Shown here piece after piece: positions 44,988-55,219 of a stretch of 64,000 nucleotides of DNA. Below the pieces are notes generated by a model. It had not been told where the DNA came from. It made no database searches and saw only the letters and a list, made by a program, of their open reading frames with translations. Both the position numbers and the translations under genes were made by a program. The stretch comes from Plantago ovata (taxonomy: Eukaryota; Streptophyta; Magnoliopsida; Lamiales; Plantaginaceae): positions 41,991,129 through 42,055,128 of the forward strand of contig CM051455.1 in the NCBI GenBank assembly GCA_028274465.1. Reading direction: 5' to 3'. Numbering within the stretch: the stretch's first letter is position 1; each line of letters starts with the position of its first letter.

Positions 44988-45207
44988 ATGAAGGTGGAAA
45001 AACTAAACCAAATGGCCAGTTCGGTTCGTACCAGTGGCAAGGGTACCAAGAGAAGGTGTGTGTTTAATAGGACTTGTTATTTTAGTGGAGAAATGTGAAG
45101 CAGGATATCTGGATATAGTTTAACATTAATTGGATTTTTTGTGACTAATTACAGAAAGAAGAAGGCTTACAGCCTTACAAGACAACCACGACAATCGACA
45201 AATGATA
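44988..45207 (+). pseudogene. Truncated BTF3 / NAC-beta gene fragment
   Basis: After an acceptor TTTGCACAG, the ATG opens MKVEKLNQMASSVRTSGKGT KRR, the N-terminus of plant BTF3 (nascent polypeptide-associated complex beta). A donor AG|GTGTGT (45056/45057) and acceptor ATTACAG rejoin it to AAAGAAGAAGGC, restoring the conserved RKKKA. After that the frame breaks: the KTTTT motif appears in another frame and ends at a stop at 45205-45207. The NAC domain itself is missing. The keeping of an intron shows a DNA-level duplicate rather than a retrocopy. Confidence 0.7.
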
Positions 45208-45698
45208 ACATAATTAAAAGAGTCTGTTAAATTATTTTCATCTTGCACTGCAACCAAATTGAGTGGAGATATTGTTTGTTGTACTCTTGTTTCTTTCAAA
45301 GATTCTTAGAAAGTTAACCTCCAACAAGATTTATCACACAGGTGAAACCAACCATGTAGAACTCTCTTTCCAGTCCAAAGTTTGTTGCTTTCCTTGATTC
45401 TACCCTTTTTAGTTCAATTTGGAAATGTTAACTGCAAATATGCGGTTCGTGCAGTGCATGTACCATAGAGGAGATGCACTGTACATTGTCGCTTCAGATC
45501 CTCAGAGTCCTCACTAGCTCTCAGGTTTGAATATTGATCTGCACTGTTATGCTTCTTCCTGAATCAATTTGATCTTTGAATTTGTCTGGTAACTTTCCCG
45601 GGGAATACTGACCACGTTGTCACAGAGTCATGGAGTTACAAGCTAAGTACGACATCGCGTACACCACTTGTTTAAATCTGTATCGTTATTGCTATGTT

Positions 45699-45797
45699 CC
45701 TGTAAGTGAAATGATTAATGAAATGCTACCTTTAATCAATAGAACTAACCTGTAAGTGAAATGATTAATGAAGTTATGCTACCTTTTCATCAATAGA
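45699..45797. repeat. Tandem duplication of about 50 bp
   Basis: CCTGTAAGTGAAATGATTAA TGAA...ATGCTACCTTT...ATCAATAGA occurs twice in succession with small indels. Confidence 0.75.
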
Positions 45798-46379
45798 CCA
45801 AACCACTAGTAGAATCATAATTATATCTTTCGTGGACGAGGTATGCGAGTCAATCGCAGATTGATCGATCACATAATCAACAACAACATCATTTAAATCA
45901 TTTAAATGAGAGAGCAAATGCATTTAAAGCATTTTTTGCAAGTGGCATGGGCCTATTGAAGTATGGCTAGTGATATACCCAGAGCTAAAATTATTAATAT
46001 CAGAGCAATTTAATTTTTATAAATACTAATCATTTCTAAAAGTGCACAAATTGCTCTGGCATTAATAATTTTAGTTCTGACTATATAACTAGCCTTGAGG
46101 TATTAATATTCTAAAAGTAATAACTTGTTCCGAAGATATAGAGGTCAAAGAATAACCTTAAACCGACTAAGATTCCAACCTTAAAAAAAAAACCTTCTAA
46201 TTGAATGTGTAAAATTTCAATGGAGCAGCGTAGCTGGATTGATTAGTTAAAAAATCAAGACATCATACATCAAACGATCAAACGATGATCAATTGTGAAA
46301 CCACTCCGTCCACGACTTAGTCTACTTTTATTCTTCAAGTATACCACAACATATCTTTCTTCATTCGCATCCACCAGAG

Positions 46380-46802
46380 ATCCCCTATTGGCAAATTCTG
46401 CAATGAAACAAAACATATCAAATAAACAAAGCATTCATTCTCACAAAATAATTATAGTGTAATTAGAAAACCCAAGTTTTACTCATGACTAGAATGCAGC
46501 ACTGGCATGAGACTCTTGAGCATACACTTCAAAGAATGCGGAACTTTTCAGGCAAATTGGATTGAACCTCGATAGCTCGGTCCATTGGATGACCTCTGCA
46601 ATGGACCGAGCTATCGAGGTTCAAGCCAGTTTGCCAGAAAAGTTCCCCATTACTTTTAAGCCTATGTCCAAGTCTCATGCCAGTGGTGGATTCTGGCTGG
46701 TGAGTAATACATGGGTTTGTAATTACACTTGATTTTTGTGAGAATAAATGGTTTGGTTTATTTGATATGTTTTGTTTCATTACAGAATTTGCTAATAGGA
46801 TT
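46380..46802. repeat. Long inverted repeat (about 200-bp arms, 13-base loop) over a B3 gene 5' end
   Basis: The right arm 46600-46802 (B3 exon 1, intron 1, start of exon 2) is copied in inverse orientation in 46380-46586. The inner 47 bases (46540-46586 against 46600-46646) differ at only three positions. Outer parts, including intron words such as AAACAAAACATATCAAATAA, remain clearly alignable. The loop GGATGACCTCTGC is 46587-46599. Either strand transcribed through this region would fold into a long hairpin. Confidence 0.9.
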
Positions 46803-47004
46803 TAGTAAACAACATTTTCCATCCAATTATTGGACTTCATTTCTGGTGGATGGCAATGAGAAAAGATATGATATGCTATACTTGAAGAAGAAAAATGGAC
46901 TGAGTGGTGGGTGGAGAGGTTTCACAATTTATCATCGTTTGATGTATGGTGATGCCTTGATTTTTCAACTTATCAATACATTTACGCTTAAAGTTGATCT
47001 TTGA
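46601..47004 (+). CDS. Small B3-domain protein, 105 aa, two exons
   Basis: Exon 1 46601-46699 and exon 2 46786-47004 join at GTGAGT...TTACAG to give 105 residues without a stop. The product is essentially one B3 DNA-binding domain: LPEKFPITFKPMSKSHASGG then FWL, FPSNYWTSFLVDGNEKRYDM, LYLKKKNGLSGGWRGFTIYH and GDALIFQLI. This resembles plant B3 proteins of the REM type, with the usual GLSGGWRGF and GDALxFQL motifs. Typical members are longer and have an N-terminal extension, so this may be a truncated gene or one whose 5' exons were displaced by the inverted duplication. No promoter is identified. It would be nuclear if expressed. Confidence 0.65.
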
Positions 47005-47019
47005 CCTCTATACACAGGT

Positions 47020-48160
47020 ACGCTTAAAATCCTACCTTATTAGCTTTTATATATCTCACAACTTTTTCTTGCTTGTAGGAGAAAATCTTGTTGTCACCAT
47101 TCTTCTGAAAACAGATTATTTCAATCTTACAAAATGAATTATGATGATTTAACGCAATCTACAAGAAAAGATCAAAATTAGATAACAAAAACAACATAAC
47201 CCATCAAAATGAATCCGTTGACTACCAAAGCTTTTTTAATTAAGATCAAGCAACGTGGATCAGTTCTGGTAATATAGTTTAATTAATTAATTCAAGAACA
47301 TTAATCTAACAATTAAGCGGTGTACAATCCAAAAGGTTGTAAAATTTAAACAAACAAGCATTTGCCAATAATTATTTTCCAGTCGTACATGTAGTGGGTC
47401 TACGGCCAGAAAGTTGCTTTATGAACAATTGCATCTCAAACTTTACATGGTACCATATAAACTTCACGTAAAGTTATAAACACAAATCGTAATTATACTC
47501 ATCACCATTAACATATAGAATTCAGCATCATAATTAAACACATCAACATAGAACCCTAGCGTGCTACTAAAAGTAAGGGCTATTCCTGGGGAACTTACGT
47601 CAAGAAATTCTATGCAAATCAAATCTCGAACATGATCTTTCCTTCGCGCAGGCCTAGCTAGCATTTCGCTTTGAATCTCCGAATCTCTCTGTTGGTCCTT
47701 AAGAATGGCATGAAAGGGAGATAAATTAAGGGAATCAGCGGAAGGCTTGCTGATGGAACAATGAAGAAGAGAAGATAATCGCTTACCTAGAAGTGGAACG
47801 GCGGCCTGGTCTTCATTTTACGTGACAAACTGGAAGAAACGGAACGGAACTTCTAATATTTTTCACCGAGTTTGAGCTAGGGTTTAATTGAGTGCTTAGG
47901 GTTTTAAATGTGGTCTGGGTGGGCTTAACTAAACAAATTGAGCTGCATTGAAAGGATTAAAAGAATTGGGCCAAAGATCCAAGACATTCCAACTCCACTC
48001 CCACATTCCAAATAGTGCTAAAACGGTTAAATTCGTTTATGGAAATTTCGGGTCGTTACATAATCACAAATTACTACTATAAGTTAAGTTATAACTTATA
48101 AGTATAACTAATCTACCCAGAAATTATAAGAGAGCAAACTCCTGAAAAGTTCCGAATAGC
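47020..48160. other. Intergenic; one short exon-like ORF
   Basis: On the minus strand MLARPARRKDHVRDLICIEF LD precedes a GTAAGT donor (47664-47599), possibly a first exon, but no continuation is recognised. Confidence 0.25.
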
Positions 48161-48171
48161 ACATAAATTAC

Positions 48172-48797
48172 TTTTTTTTTTTAAAACGGCTAAAGAAGAT
48201 ATATTAAAGAAGTATAAGAAATGTTCGGAATTACAACAAGAGTTACAACAAACATCTCCACCTAACTGAACCGAGGACCTTTACCTCAAGAATTCAAACA
48301 CAAGAGAGACTCCAAATACCACGATTCCACTTTGTCACTTTTAACCTACCCTTCCCCTTAAGCCACATCCAAGAGTGCAATTTTATTTTCTCAACTACTT
48401 GCTAAGGAGATAAAGCCTCTTGGTTAAACACTAAAGCACTCCTCGCGAACCCCAAATTCCACAATGTCCCGTTCCAAATTACTTGCCATTCCTCCCTTGA
48501 CTTTTTCGGTGCCAAAACCTACATGGACTTCAAGATAATCCAACAAATTGTTCCAAATCACATAATTCACCCTTAACCAGACCATAACCAAGGTCCATGT
48601 ACTTGTCTCGAAAAAGAGCACTCGTTCACCGAAGATGTGCCAAGATGATTCTCCTTCTTTACCACATCTAACACAACAAAATCCCGAGTCACTCAAGAAC
48701 ACTCCCCTTCTTCTCAAATTGTCTTTTGAAGGCAATGTATCTTAAATTCCTTTCCGAAGAAACACATTTACTTTAGAAGGTGCCCAAAATCCCGAGT
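48172..48797 (-). mobile_element. 5'-truncated LINE with zf-RVT domain
   Basis: On the minus strand: SKVNVFLRKGI, stop, then LPSKDNLRRRGVFLSDSGFC and CVRCGKEGESSWHIF, the zf-RVT signature of plant non-LTR reverse transcriptases. The 3' end is TTCTTTAGCCGTTTT and an A-tract at 48185-48175. It lies immediately before the lectin kinase pseudogene, whose signal peptide region is missing, so this insertion or a linked deletion may have removed that start. Confidence 0.75.
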
Positions 48798-48811
48798 CTT
48801 CTCAACCCGGG

Positions 48812-50631
48812 TCAATCCTGTCACATCCTTTATCTTTCAATTTCACAAACTTCACGTTGGAAGATCGCGATATTTACTACGAGCATTCAGCTTTCGCTGC
48901 CAACAATGTTATCCAGCTCACCGGCTTACAACGAGACCATGCCACACAAGCCAACATAGGCCGGGCAACGTATGCAACTCCCCTGCATCTGTGGGATAGG
49001 AAATCAGGTAACCTCTCCGATTTTACTACGTTTCTTGTCAATTCACAGCGTTCAAATTCACCAGGAGACGGGATCACATTCTTTCTCGCACCTAATCGTA
49101 CGAGGATACCTGACACCAGCTCACTAAGTGGGACCTTAGGTCTGACAACCGATGCTTCAGTTCGGAACTCAACAGAGATAGCCCTTTTCTTGCTGTGGAG
49201 TTTGATCCTTTTACAAATCACTGGGATCCTGGATTTGAGCATGTTGGTATTGATATCAACTCAGTCGAATCAGTTAACAACAGTAGATGGTCGAGTTTCT
49301 TTAACATTACGGAAGGTATGCAACATCAGGCTTGGATTAGATTCGACGCTCAAACCATGAACCTGAGTGTAGTCTTCACTGTCTATGCAACAAATCGTAG
49401 TTACACCGAGGGGTTGTCTTACACAGTTGATTTGAGGCAACACTTGCCCGAATTCGTGACTTTCGGCTTCTCAGGTGCAACTGGGAGTAATATGACAGTA
49501 CTCAATATATACCCTTTATTCATGTAGTTTTAGCTCAAATCTTGAAATAAATGGAACTGTCATACCAGGTGTTAAATCTGGCAAAAGTAATACTGGACTG
49601 GTAGTAGGTTTGGCTGTTGGAGCTCCAGTACTGATGTTACTGGTTTTGTATATGATTGTGTATTTTTACTGGTGGAAAAGAAAGGGAAAGCAGAATGAAG
49701 AGGATGTGACAGTTGATGTCTCGATCAGTGACGAATTTGAACAGGGCGCTGGGCCTAAGAAGTTTGCGTAAAATGATCTAAAGCGTGCAACCAACAACTT
49801 TGCACAAGAAGAGAAGCTCGGTGAAGGAGGATTCGGTGGTGTTTACATAGGATTCGTCAAAGGGATTGCTTCATTTGTCGCTGTGAAGAGAGTCAGTAGA
49901 GACTCTAGCCAGGTTATAAAGGAGTATGCATCAGAAGTGAGGATTATAAGCAGATTAAGGCATAGGAATCTGGTACAACTTCTTGGTTGGTGCCATGAGA
50001 AACTCGAACTTCTCCTTGTTTACGAGTTGATGCCTAATGGCAGCTTGGATTACCATCTTTTCAAAGGTAAAAGCCTGTTGGATTGGATAACCAGGTTCAA
50101 AATTGCACAGGGACTGGCTTCTGCGTTGCTCTATCTACACGAAGAATATATGGGAACAATGCATAGAGATATCAAGTCGAGTAATGTCATGTTGGATGCA
50201 AGCTTCAACGCAAAATTAGGACTTTGGCCTTGCTCGGTTGGTTGATCACGACAAGGGGTTTCAAACGACGGTTGTGGCTGGAACGCTAGGGTACATGGCG
50301 CCTGAAAGTATCAGCTCCGGTAAAGCAAGCAAAGAGACAGATGTCTTCAGTTTTGGAGTTGTGGCATTAGAGATTGCTAGTGGACAAAATCAATACCCAA
50401 TAGACACGAAGGCTGAAGAAAGTCGAGTGAACTTGGTCGAATGGGCTACAAACTTGTATGGGGACGGGAACCTGCTCGATGCAGTTGATCCTGAACTCGA
50501 CACTGATCAGCTTAATGCACGGGAAGTGGAGCGGTTGTTGACGGTAGGCCTCTGGTGCACCATCACTGATAGCAGTTTTGCCATTGAGAATGCATGTGCC
50601 CGGTTCTAGTTACGTTCTTGGCCTGTAGACA
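48812..50631 (+). pseudogene. L-type lectin-domain receptor kinase (clade IX-like), multiply broken
   Basis: Order: legume-lectin domain (SHPLSFNFTNFTLEDRDIYY, GDGITFFLAP, FLAVEFDPFTNHWDP), a membrane span (GLVVGLAVGAPVLMLLVLYM), then a kinase with GEGGFGGVY, VAVKRV, HRDIKSSNVMLD and TLGYMAPES. Lesions: no signal peptide or start codon; one base lost near 49178; a frameshift near 49527; TAA at 49769-49771 where KFxYNDL is expected; two bases lost near 50220, which deletes the Asp of DFG; and a shift near 50582. L-type lectin kinases act at the plasma membrane in defence signalling. This copy cannot encode a working kinase. Confidence 0.9.
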
Positions 50632-50639
50632 TGGTTTCT

Positions 50640-51410
50640 TCACCATTTCGAACTGAAACTACTATTTATGGAGTAAACAGAATTATGTCCCGTGGCATTA
50701 CTCAATCTTCGAAGTCCACTGTATCTTTAGATTCACTTATAGCATCCAAGTGATTTTCTTCAAAATTCTTGTGAATGTTGTATTTGGATGAATTGTTTAC
50801 AATACAATTGTGTATTATAAATTCATAATCCCTGCAACAGGTGAACATTGAACTTCTATTTCGCGAATTAAGCTAGATTTCTTAAAGTCACATATTTCAG
50901 ATTTCCGGAACTTCATATGGATGGAGTCTGGAGACAAGTCTGAAGTCTTACTTGCAGCTGCCATGTATGGTACACAGGGAAGCTCATTCAGTAACAAATC
51001 TACAATCCGACAACATACTAAAAAGGGCTTCGAGCTGCAGGATTCATGCTAAATTCACAATCAAAAACTGTAACAGAGTCTGCAGTCATAAAATGTCATT
51101 CGAATGGATCATGGATAATGATTGTAGAGATAAAAGAATACCAGATAGAATGACAGTAAATGCAATTTATGATTCAAGGAAAAACAAGTTAAGCTTCAAA
51201 ATATCAGATTAAATTATAAATACGCCGCTTAAGTTCACTTAGCACTTGGGTAACTCATGGATTTCCATGCCAAGTGGTCCAGTTCCAGCTCCCACCTGCA
51301 ACGACAAAATCAAGCAAAATTGTCAAGGCGGCACAAGAAAACATAAAAACATAGCAGGACATATGAATTTACAGTTTACCTATAAGTCCTTTTTCCCTTC
51401 CTTATCATTG
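50640..51410. other. Intergenic; no gene supported
   Basis: Short frames without motifs. It lies between the lectin kinase pseudogene and the convergently placed F-box pseudogene. Confidence 0.4.
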
Positions 51411-51414
51411 TTCT

Positions 51415-52468
51415 TCATTCAGAAACACCAGCATCCACAGAAGCACCATCATTCTCAGTATAACGACTTCTAGTGAGACGGACTAGACTTTCCGGAAATA
51501 CTTGAGAAGTAAAATGACTAAAGCTACAATCAACACCAACTTTATATGAGGAACTATTCTTCAAATTGTACCACTGAAGCCTATTGTGATCCTCTTGTAA
51601 TAGAACCCATTCTTTGCTACTCAAATAAGCAATTGGTCGCAAGTTAAACAATGTGCGTAACGGTTCAATAGAGAACATCTTAACCACATGTTTTTATCAC
51701 AATCATATTCCTTAATAGTCCATACATCTAACCTCACTATGAAAGGTCGTCTATCAGAGCAGCCCAGAAAAAAACATTTACCCGAAGCATATATATCCAA
51801 ATTAGGTGATAGGTGCCTCCCATCATATCGATCATAAATTTACATCGAATCAAGTTCCAAAGGAAGTGGAAATTTGCGAAAAAAGTTTCAGTACATAGAT
51901 CAAAAGCAAGTAAAAGATCAGTCTTCTTCCCCAAATCAAACACAATCCAGTGCAATGCACCAAACGCGAAAATCCCTGGCGTATCAAACGTAGCATAATT
52001 AATTATGACAAAACCGATCAATCCTATGCCAAGCATTGGAATTCAGAGAGTAAACAAAAGCATCCAACGTAGTTTCCCTACGAAAAACAATCCTAACAAC
52101 CTTGTAGTCATTGGTAGCAGGGTCGTAGCCAAGGCTACCAAACCGAGAGATCAGTCCTCTTATACGGATGGGCATGCAGGTAACTTGATAGAGTGAGCAG
52201 TGAAAGGATTCCAAATCAACCAAACATTTGTTGTATTGGGCAAAGAAGAAGAAGCTAGGGTGTTGAGAGGTAAGGAGTAAATCTTGCCAGTGATGGTTCT
52301 GATAAAGAGGTAGAGGTGGTCCTCACCAGTTGGAAGGGAATTGGCGAACAGAGGGTCGTCGATGATACGACACCATGACTTGCAGACTGAACGGGCACGA
52401 AACAGAGACGAAACGGGGACGCGCCTGAATACTTCCCGGTGTACATCTATCGGAATATGATCCAACAT
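51415..52468 (-). pseudogene. F-box/FBA gene copy with at least three frameshifts
   Basis: Starts MLDHIPIDVHREVFRRV with LFRARSVCKSWCRIIDDPLF (F-box) and NVWLIWNPFTAHSIKLP. It then shifts frame near 52165 to SLGYDPATNDYKVVRIV and SLNSNAWHRI, shifts again near 52010 to FAFGALHWIVFDLGKK, and again before AYLSSKEWVLLQEDHNRLQW and SQVFPESLVRLTRSRY, ending at 51415. The order is that of the intact gene at 54056, so the copy was once full length. It is the most decayed of the four-member cluster. Confidence 0.85.
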
Positions 52469-52559
52469 GATTTGGAGTGAAGTTAGTATTTGACGAGACG
52501 AGGATGAATTCTCTTAACAATTATATATCAAAGCCCTAATTAATGATCTTGATAGTCAG

Positions 52560-54050
52560 GGTAGTGCCGGAGGGGGAATAGGTAAATTGGTCCATAACTT
52601 TTCTTGTGTATTTAAATTACTCTCATATCTTTGAAATCTGTTTTTTTCAGTCCCAGAAAAGATGAACTAGGATTGCTTTAACTGTAACTATACTGTATTT
52701 ACAAAAAATTAATTTCTCTATTCCAGTTGCATTTTAACACTCAGTTTTGTTAATTTTTAAGAGCACATATGACCATTAACATCTTAACAAATAATTAATG
52801 AAACTATATTATTTGTTTTATATTGAGTTCCAAATTCCACCTCCCAATACTTCAAATCTAAGAAGTTGGTTGGTTTTACATTTCCGACTTCAAATCAAAT
52901 GGGTTCTAAAAGATAAAAGCCCCCAATATAATAGGTGCATGTCTGGTAGGAGGGATTTGGTCCGTTTTTTGCCACAAATCTCTCGAAATATCATGTTTAG
53001 TTAAGGACTGTCGGCTCGTTGGGCGAGGGCATGTGAGAGCTCTTGTCTTTTTGTGGGTTTGAATTACCTAATTGGAGTAGGTATTTGTGAAATCTCTCAA
53101 ATGGAGATGTCATGTCCAAATCGAAATTACTTCTCCGCCCTCGTCATTAGTAAACAATCACGATAAAACCACAAACGGACAACAAACAACATATCACGTG
53201 TTCACACAGAAAAGCGACGGCACCCTTTATTTTAAAATGGTCATAACTTGAAAAATAAAAATGCAAGAAATAAATAAAAATCATCAACGATCTTATTTTT
53301 TCAAGATCTATAAATATAGACCACTCTTGGCTATGTTAGGACTTAGGAGCACCCATCGCCGACTCCTAATTCTCTCTTAATTAATCTTAAAAATTCTAAA
53401 ATACTATCTTTTATATCAATATTACTACAATTCATATTATCATCATTTTTTATTTACTAATAAAAAATATTTAAAATATTATCATTAATAAACATATGCC
53501 CCCGCCCCTTCATTATGTGTAAATACTTTGTGATCTACCAATATATTTCAATACGCTAAGTACCTGCTATAATATTTCTAGTATTTCTGGTGTTATAAAT
53601 ACGTCTGGAACCAAACCATGTATTTGTTTATAAATCCCTCCAAATAGATATTTGAAGACTTGTAACCAAAGAAGGGTTTGATACACACACATCTCTTCAA
53701 AATCTCATTTCATCATTTGGGTTCAAATTCCTCATTTTGAAATCTCTAAATGATGGATTCCAATTTCCAACCAAACACACACTAGAGTTACTGTTTAGAA
53801 TCGAAGGGCTCTTCATTTATGACAGAAAGGGCATTTGTGTAAATTTAGTTCCAGTCAAACTCAAAAGACTTATTCTTCGTGAGATGTCAGAAAGAACGTT
53901 GAAGGTATGTGAGCCTGCAGGCGGCAGCTACTTGTGGTTATGGACGATTCCACTTTCCAGATTCCCATTTCCATTAACAAAATTCAACATTTTTCTCTCA
54001 AATCAATCAAACCCTAACCCTCTCTTCCTCCCCACAATCTGAGATAGCCA
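52560..54050. other. Intergenic, probable MITE remains
   Basis: 53640-53790 has inversely related words (GGTTTGATACACAC..., CAAATCTCATTTCATCATTT) and 52985-53110 has a tRNA-like GGGTTTGAATTAC word; neither could be delimited. 53995-54050 is the probable leader of the F-box gene. Confidence 0.3.
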
Positions 54051-54055
54051 CAAAA

Positions 54056-55210
54056 ATGTCTGACATTCCGGCTGATGTATCCCGTGAAATACTCAAGCGT
54101 GTCTCTGTAGAGTCTCTGTTTCGTCTCCGTTCAGTCTGCAAGTCATGGTGCCGCATTATCGACGATCCACTCTTCCTCAAGTCCCATTTCCTCCACCCCA
54201 CCGGCCCTGACCAGCTCATAATCACCAGCATTACCGGCCAGCTTTACACCTTACCTCTCAACTCTCTTGATTTCTTTGACGACAAAGTTCTTGAGGCCAG
54301 AACTATCAACAATCTACTTCTTCGTGGCGGCGTGCCTCGTGTTTGCGATTTCCCCGTTCCTTCGTGTGACGGGCTAATCTTGATCCCTGCTACCAAGAAA
54401 GCTAAGGTCTGGTTGCTCTGGAACCCTTTCAATGGAACTTCCATGGAGTTGCCGTTATGCGACGATTTCACCGACTTAATTGGTGGAGACATGCCTTGTA
54501 GTGGCATTGGCTACGATTCGGCTACTAACGACTATAAGATTGTTCGAGTTGCTCCAGGCCCTGATGATCTTACTGGTGTTGGCTTGGTGACTTTTGTCTA
54601 CTCTCTGAGTTTGAATGCTTGGCATAGGATTCAGGATGTTCAGGATTGTGTTATTTGGGATCATTACGGGGTGTTTGCGTATGGTGCGTTGCATTTCGTC
54701 GCGTATGAGTATCAGGGTGATGTTGTGAGGGGGAGGTGGATGCTTGCTCTTGATCTTACCACGGAAACTTACCGTAAACTACCATTGCCCTCGAAGCTCC
54801 CTGATGTGGAGGAGTGCTCTCTGGAGATCAATTCGTCGGGTGAATGCTTGTTTCTCAGTTGCTCTCATTACAAAGAATGTGTTGTGGAAAGGTTTGATGT
54901 TTGGATGGTTAAGGATTATGGTTGCGGGGATGATATGTGGGTTAAGGGGTTGAAACTGAGATCAAATGTGACTTGTTCTATGCTTAATGTCCGGGTGGTT
55001 ACTTATTTGAAAAGCAAGGATTGGGTCCTGATCCAGTTGAACAGCAAAGAATTCATGTGGTACGATTTGAAGAATAAAGGCAAGAAGATAGTTACTATTG
55101 GTGGTATCCCGGATCGTTTTACTTCTCAAGTTTTCCAGCAAGCCTTATTCGCTTCAATGGAAGTAACCTTACTGGTGATGATGAAATTGTGGTTTCAGAA
55201 GGAATGTTGA
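54056..55210 (+). CDS. F-box/FBA protein, 384 aa, with shifted C-terminal tail
   Basis: Residues 1-45 form the F-box (MSDIPADVSREILKRVSVES, LRSVCKSWCRIID). Residues about 100-350 form an F-box-associated region: CDGLILIP, VWLLWNPFNGTSMELPL, GIGYDSATNDYKIVRVA, VYSLSLNAWHRIQ, WVLIQLNSKEFMWYDLKNKG. F-box proteins dock to SKP1 in SCF ubiquitin ligases, and the FBA part chooses the target. In the T-run at 55131-55134 the paralogs imply one more T: with it, the tail would continue SQVFPASLIRF... to KRKRGNER. Instead the frame runs 26 codons to a stop at 55208-55210. Only the tail is altered, so the protein may still work. This is the sole nearly intact member of the cluster. Confidence 0.85.
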   Translation: MSDIPADVSREILKRVSVESLFRLRSVCKSWCRIIDDPLFLKSHFLHPTGPDQLIITSITGQLYTLPLNSLDFFDDKVLEARTINNLLLRGGVPRVCDFPVPSCDGLILIPATKKAKVWLLWNPFNGTSMELPLCDDFTDLIGGDMPCSGIGYDSATNDYKIVRVAPGPDDLTGVGLVTFVYSLSLNAWHRIQDVQDCVIWDHYGVFAYGALHFVAYEYQGDVVRGRWMLALDLTTETYRKLPLPSKLPDVEECSLEINSSGECLFLSCSHYKECVVERFDVWMVKDYGCGDDMWVKGLKLRSNVTCSMLNVRVVTYLKSKDWVLIQLNSKEFMWYDLKNKGKKIVTIGGIPDRFTSQVFQQALFASMEVTLLVMMKLWFQKEC

Positions 55211-55219
55211 ACAAGAGAA

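Noticed and set aside
48877-49242. 121-codon minus-strand frame
   Set aside because: Antisense shadow of the lectin domain of the receptor kinase pseudogene.
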